Positions 41,612-46,467 of a DNA stretch of 46,467 nt are shown here, one piece after another; positions within the stretch are counted from its first letter, which is position 1; each line of letters begins with the position of its first letter. The DNA comes from Pseudomonadota bacterium (lineage in GTDB: Bacteria > Pseudomonadota > Alphaproteobacteria > Rhizobiales > Xanthobacteraceae), in contig JAEXHR010000100.1 in NCBI GenBank assembly GCA_023449855.1, positions 1 through 46,467 of the forward strand, read 5' to 3'. The position numbers and the translations under genes are program-made. The notes beneath the pieces were generated by a model, which did not search any database, had not been told where the DNA came from, and saw only the letters and a list, made by a program, of their open reading frames with translations.

Positions 41612-41783
41612 ACCGCTCCAGCATCGGGATGATTAGGCGAACGGGGTCGGCCGGTGACTGCCCCGCTTCGCGGGCGAGAATCTCGGCATAGGCGACGAGA
41701 TCGCGGTGAAGGCTCGCTGGCAGCTCCACCGAGACCTTCACCGGCTTGTCGTCGACGATCGGTCCCAATTTCAGCTTGGCCAT
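41544..41783 (-). CDS. DUF2274 protein of the trb operon
   Basis: 79 residues starting MAKLKLGPIVDDKPVKVSVE, with a ribbon-helix-helix-like middle (LPASLHRDLVAYAEILAREA) and a conserved LIIPMLERFIATDRGF end. This family is normally encoded directly after trbI in integrative elements of proteobacteria; its function is not established, though the fold suggests DNA binding. It starts one base after the trbI stop. Confidence 0.88.
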   Translation of the reverse strand: MAKLKLGPIVDDKPVKVSVELPASLHRDLVAYAEILAREAGQSPADPVRLIIPMLERFIATDRGFVAARRSKGSPRSPG

Positions 41784-41784
41784 C

Positions 41785-43040
41785 TCAGCCTCCGTAGGGT
41801 TCGAGCACTAGATCGCGCGTGACGATGACGCGGACGGGGAACCCCGGCCGGATGGTGAGCGTCGGAGCAATGTTGAGCTGACGCTGGACGATCTGCTGAC
41901 CGGTCTGGCTGACGCTGTTCGAGGCGCCCTGACGAAGAGCGCGGACGATATCGCTGTCCTGACCCGACGAACCGGCCTCGGCGCCGATACTCAGGATCGT
42001 TGAGAGCGCAGCGGCCTTGAACAGTTCGCCCCAGTGATAGTCGACACCATCCTCGAGCCCGGCATAGCCCTCCGCGTCTGCACCAGGCTGACGCTCCAGC
42101 ACGATGGAGCGGCCATTGGGGAAGATCAGCCGATTCCAGACGAGGAGAATGCGCCGCTGACCGAAGCCGACGCCGCTGTCATACTGCCCGACGACGCGCG
42201 TGCCCTGGGGCACGAGCAGGATCTTGCCGGTCGGGCTGTCATAGATGTTCTCGGTCACCTGCGCGGTGATCTGACCGGGCAGGTCGGAGCGAATGCCTGT
42301 GATGAGCGCGGCGGCGATGACGGCACCGGCCTGAAGCACATTCTTCGACGCCGGCGCCGCAACACGATCCGGCGAGACGGTTCGCTTGTCGGGCGCCTGG
42401 TTGAGGAATGCGAGCTGCCGGTCCTGCGCCGAGGGCGTCGCCGGCTGCGGCGCGAGGCCGAGGCTGGAGAGATCGGCGAGAGGCGTGGCGGTCGCGGTCG
42501 GTTGCGCCGAGGTCGCGGCACTGGCGGGCCGATTCTCGGTCGAGGCGAACAGCCGTGCGGTCCGCGCAGCCTCCAGCTCCTGGGCCCGGCGTTGTTCCTC
42601 TGGGCTTGGTCCCACGGGGCCTGTCGGCCGTGCGCCGATCGGCGGCACGGGGGCGCCATTCTGCGCATTGAGGATCGGACGGCCGAGGTCGCCGGGCAGT
42701 GGCGGGCCGAGCTTCGGAACGCCGGAATAATCCTTCGGCAATCCAGCGAGGCCATCCGGTGTCGAGCGGTTGTCCGTCGAGTACAGCTCCTGGCCCTGGC
42801 CGCCGTGACGGGTTTGAAGCGCGTAGATTAGCGCCCCGCCAACACCGAGGCTTGCAGCGAGACCCAGACCGGCCAGCACTTTGCGGGAAAGGCGGGTCAC
42901 ACGCGGCGGCTCGGCACGCAGCCGCATCGTCGCGGCGGGTTCGCCGGTCAGCGGCCGGGTGTCATCAACGTCGGCCGGCTGAGGCTCGGGCGTCGAACCC
43001 AGCGCCCGGCCTTCTTCCATTTCGGGATCGCGTTCGTCGC

Positions 43041-43044
<4 letters not shown>
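41785..43044 (-). CDS. trbI: Conjugal transfer protein TrbI (VirB10 homologue)
   Basis: 419 residues: short cytoplasmic N-terminus, one membrane helix (VLAGLGLAASLGVGGALIYA, about 51-70), Pro/Ala-rich periplasmic linker (about 90-235), and the VirB10 beta-barrel domain at the C-terminus (PSGKILLVPQGTRVVGQYDS-type sequence, LVWNRLIFPNGRSIVLERQP, GWFPVRVIV-like end GFPVRVIVTRDLVLEPY). It links inner and outer membrane parts of the type IV secretion channel. Overlaps trbG by four bases. Confidence 0.93.
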
Positions 43045-44092
<1,048 letters not shown>

Positions 44093-44093
<1 letters not shown>

Positions 44094-44773
44094 TATCCAA
44101 GCTCCTTCGACCAGTTGATGGCGTTGACGTAGATTCCGAGGGGATTCTTCCGCAGCGTGTCGGCGTCACGAGGGGGCTGCACGACAACGGTGAGGATGGC
44201 GGACCAGCGCTCGGTGGAAGCCAGCGAGCCATCCTGATAGCGGCGCTCGATCCAGGCGATGCGGAAGCTCGACGGCGAGGCGCGGATGACCGAGGACACC
44301 TCGATCGCGATCTGCTGCTTGCCGACCTTGGTGAACGGGTCGTTGGCGCGAGCATAGTCGTTGAGCGCGAGCGCGCCGCCCTGTGTCGTGAAATCATAGG
44401 CGCGCAGCCAGTTCTGCCGCACGATGATGGCGTCGGACGGGATCGAGCGGACCTGCTCGATGAAGCGCGCGAGGTAGAAGGCGATCTGCGGATCGTTCGG
44501 CTGATAGTCGGCGGTCGCCGGTGCCACGGCCTGCGCCTGGCCGAGCCGGTCAACCTGCACCACCCAGGGCACGATCGAGCCGTTGGCGGACTGCCAGACC
44601 AGCGCGGCCGAAAGCCCGCCCGCGAGCGCCAATGAGCCGAAGGCCATGTAGCGCCAGTTGTGGGCCTGCACGCGGGCGGAGCCAATGCGATCGTCCCAGA
44701 CCTGCGCGGCGCGCTGATAGGGCGTCTCGGGCTGAGGGGTTTTGCCGTAATGAGTGGATGGTCGTTTGAACAT
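44093..44773 (-). CDS. trbF: Conjugal transfer protein TrbF (VirB8 homologue)
   Basis: 226 residues: cytoplasmic start with ETPYQRAAQVWDDRIGSARV, one membrane helix (YMAFGSLALAGGLSAALVWQ, about 43-62) and the VirB8-like periplasmic domain with IAFYLARFIEQVRSIPSDA and RIAWIERRYQDGSLAS. It nucleates assembly of the type IV secretion system. Separated from trbL by two bases. Confidence 0.93.
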
Positions 44774-44775
44774 GG

Positions 44776-46131
44776 TCAGTTGCTTTCGGAAAGGTTGACG
44801 GAGGAGCCGCCGCCATGGCTGTCGCCACTGCGCACGGCGTGGGCGGCGGCCTGAACGCCGTGTGACATCTGCTGCGAGCGTTTCATGCGCTTCGCCCAGG
44901 CCGGCGGGCCGTCGCCGGCAGAGGACGCGGCTCCCGCAGATGCGGCCTCCGCAGCGGTTGTCGTTGCGGCGCCGGAAGTACCCGTGGCGATCTCCGTCGC
45001 GGCTTGGCCGCCGGCCTGATAGCTCTGCTTGAGGCTGTCGGCGGCGCGCCCGGCTGCGCGCTTCAACGGTGAGACGGCCGCCTTCGCGCCGGTGCTGGCA
45101 ACATTACCAAGACCGGACGCGACACCCGATGCACCCGTTTGTCCGGCCGCGCCGAGGCTATAGGCGGTGGAGGCCCCGCCTGCGAGGGCTGCACCACCGC
45201 GGGCCGCAGCGGCTGCGCCGCCAGCAAGTGCAGCTCCACCGGACACGGCTGCGCCGGCGGCGGCCGCGCCGGCTGCGACAACGCCACCGGCGGCGAGACC
45301 AGTACCAATGGCCGCGCCTGCGCCGAGCTGCGGGCCACCGGAGATGAGGCCGTTGGCGATGCCGGGGCCGAAGATGCCGAGACCAAGCAGCGACAGCGCG
45401 GCAAGCACGATCGCCATGGCGTCGTCGATCGACGGCGTTGCGCCGTTGAAGCCGGAGGTGAACTCGGAGAACAGCGTCGAGCCGATGCCGATGATGACGG
45501 CGAGAACCAGCACCTTGATGCCGGAGGAGATGACGTTGCCCAACACGCGCTCGGCCATGAAGGCGGATTTGCCGAACAGGCCGAAGGGAATGAGGACGAA
45601 GCCGGCGAGCGTGGTCAGCTTGAACTCGATCAGGGTGACGAAGAGCTGGATCGCGAGGATGAAAAACGCCAGCAGCACCAGAGCCCAGGCGAAAAACATG
45701 CAGGCGATCTGGATGAAGTTCTCGAAAAACGACCAGTAGCCCATCAGGCTGGAGATGGAGTCGAGCAGTGGGCGGCCGGCATCGAGACCGGTCTGGGCCA
45801 CCTTGCCGGGTCGCATGAGATCGCTGACGGCGAAGCCCGTACCCGACGCCTTCAGGCCGAGGCCCGCGAAGCTCTCGAAGATGATGCGGGCGAGATTGTT
45901 CCAGTTGGAGATAAGGTAGGCGAAGACACCGACGAAGAGCGTCTTCTTGATTAGCCTCGCCATAATGTCGTCGTCCGCGCCCCACGACCAGAAGAGTGCG
46001 GCGAGCGTGACGTCGATGACGATCAAGGTGGTGGCGATGAAACCGACTTCGCCACCGAGCAGGCCGAAGCCGCCGTCGATGTAGCGAGTGAAGACCTCAA
46101 GGAAATGGTCGATGACGCCGGTGCCGCCCAT
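44776..46131 (-). CDS. trbL: Conjugal transfer protein TrbL (VirB6 homologue)
   Basis: 451 residues: polytopic inner-membrane channel component. Six or so membrane helices lie in residues 25-260 (for example GEVGFIATTLIVIDVTLAAL, FAWALVLLAFFILAIQLFV); a characteristic FKLTTLAGFVLIPFGLFGKS segment is present. The last 190 residues are an Ala/Gly-rich low-complexity cytoplasmic tail, normal for TrbL. One base separates it from the upstream gene. Confidence 0.94.
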   Translation of the reverse strand: MGGTGVIDHFLEVFTRYIDGGFGLLGGEVGFIATTLIVIDVTLAALFWSWGADDDIMARLIKKTLFVGVFAYLISNWNNLARIIFESFAGLGLKASGTGFAVSDLMRPGKVAQTGLDAGRPLLDSISSLMGYWSFFENFIQIACMFFAWALVLLAFFILAIQLFVTLIEFKLTTLAGFVLIPFGLFGKSAFMAERVLGNVISSGIKVLVLAVIIGIGSTLFSEFTSGFNGATPSIDDAMAIVLAALSLLGLGIFGPGIANGLISGGPQLGAGAAIGTGLAAGGVVAAGAAAAGAAVSGGAALAGGAAAAARGGAALAGGASTAYSLGAAGQTGASGVASGLGNVASTGAKAAVSPLKRAAGRAADSLKQSYQAGGQAATEIATGTSGAATTTAAEAASAGAASSAGDGPPAWAKRMKRSQQMSHGVQAAAHAVRSGDSHGGGSSVNLSESN

Positions 46132-46132
46132 G

Positions 46133-46467
46133 TCAGCGAACCTCCGGCCGGGCGCGCTCGGCCTGCATCGCAGGCTCGGTCACGCCCGCTGGCGCACTGT
46201 CTTTGTGGATAGGATCAGCCGACGCGGGCGCACTTGGAAACATCGTGGTCGGCGCAACCGGCGACGATGATGAAACCGGGGCCGGCCGGCCGAGGAAGCG
46301 GCGCCGGTTCTCTGCCCATGCCTTCAGGCAATTGGGATCGCGCGTGCCGGCCTCACCGATCTCGGAACAGCGAAGCAGTTCGGCGGCGAGAGGATCTTGT
46401 GCTGTGACCGAACGGCCCTGCGTCGCGAGGACGTCCGGCGAAACGTCCTTGCGGCTCATCTCGATCG
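46133..46467 (-). CDS. Alternative TrbK (TrbK-alt) entry-exclusion-type protein, partial
   Basis: The C-terminal soluble part is visible: DPLAAELLRCSEIGEAGTRD then CLKAWAENRRRFLG, the signature of the putative entry-exclusion protein TrbK-alt. The frame is still open at the window end; the codons before the apparent ATG at 46457-46459 read I-E, matching the family's (A)IEM(S/T)RK junction after its N-terminal membrane helix. So the ATG is internal and the real start, with the helix, lies outside the window. It sits between trbJ (expected next) and trbL as in related elements. Confidence 0.82.
   Translation of the reverse strand, partial: IEMSRKDVSPDVLATQGRSVTAQDPLAAELLRCSEIGEAGTRDPNCLKAWAENRRRFLGRPAPVSSSSPVAPTTMFPSAPASADPIHKDSAPAGVTEPAMQAERARPEVR

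Overview
The window looks like an accessory region of an alphaproteobacterium, most likely of the order Hyphomicrobiales (Bradyrhizobium/Afipia/Rhodopseudomonas-like). The signs are an Irr-type iron control element in front of a membrane-bound ferritin gene, FixL/FixJ-style two-component genes, a Trb conjugation operon of the alternative-TrbK/DUF2274 kind, and high-GC coding sequence throughout. It is probably part of an integrative conjugative element or an integrated plasmid carrying several cargo modules. No core genome genes, rRNA, tRNA or CRISPR were seen.

Layout. 1-1826: two IS110-family insertion sequences (the first cut by the window edge) with matching structured RNA-like left ends, then a transporter-gene remnant. 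1827-11131: a reduced-phosphorus island. A leftward lysR-ptxD pair (PtxD is an NAD-dependent phosphite dehydrogenase with all known catalytic residues) diverges from a tightly coupled rightward operon: ptxB-ptxC-ptxA (ABC importer of the phosphonate/phosphite/hypophosphite class), then a two-subunit NAD-linked molybdenum/tungsten enzyme resembling formate dehydrogenase. The alpha subunit keeps the metal-ligand cysteine but has lost the catalytic histidine next to it. Hypophosphite is a close analogue of formate, so I propose that this enzyme oxidises a reduced phosphorus oxyanion, possibly hypophosphite to phosphite, which PtxD would then take to phosphate. This is the most interesting part of the window. 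The operon has a candidate PHO box.

11132-12688: decayed DNA (binding-protein and dehydrogenase fragments, repeats). 12689-14281: ICE box, mbfA (ferritin-like iron exporter) and a cytochrome b561. 14538-19227: a primase-helicase truncated by a complete IS21-family element, and a serine-recombinase stub. 19336-20613: a tyrosine integrase. 21229-21924: a TPR protein.

21956-29870: a metal-resistance module: histidine kinase and response regulator, divergent from an outer-membrane efflux factor, a CzcA-type RND pump with no adaptor gene, a small Cys/His-containing periplasmic protein, and a VIT-family metal transporter. 30419-31070: small PilZ and membrane proteins.

31656-38449: a magnesium module: small protein, 47-codon leader ORF, strong hairpin, MgtA P-type ATPase, a second 21-codon leader ORF beginning MDDP, a large composite porin, and MgtC. 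The two leader ORFs suggest translation-coupled Mg2+ sensing.

38537-41611: FixL/FixJ-like two-component pair and a LysR regulator. 41544-46467: the end of a trb type IV secretion operon on the minus strand (trbK-alt, trbL, trbF, trbG, trbI, DUF2274), which continues beyond the window.
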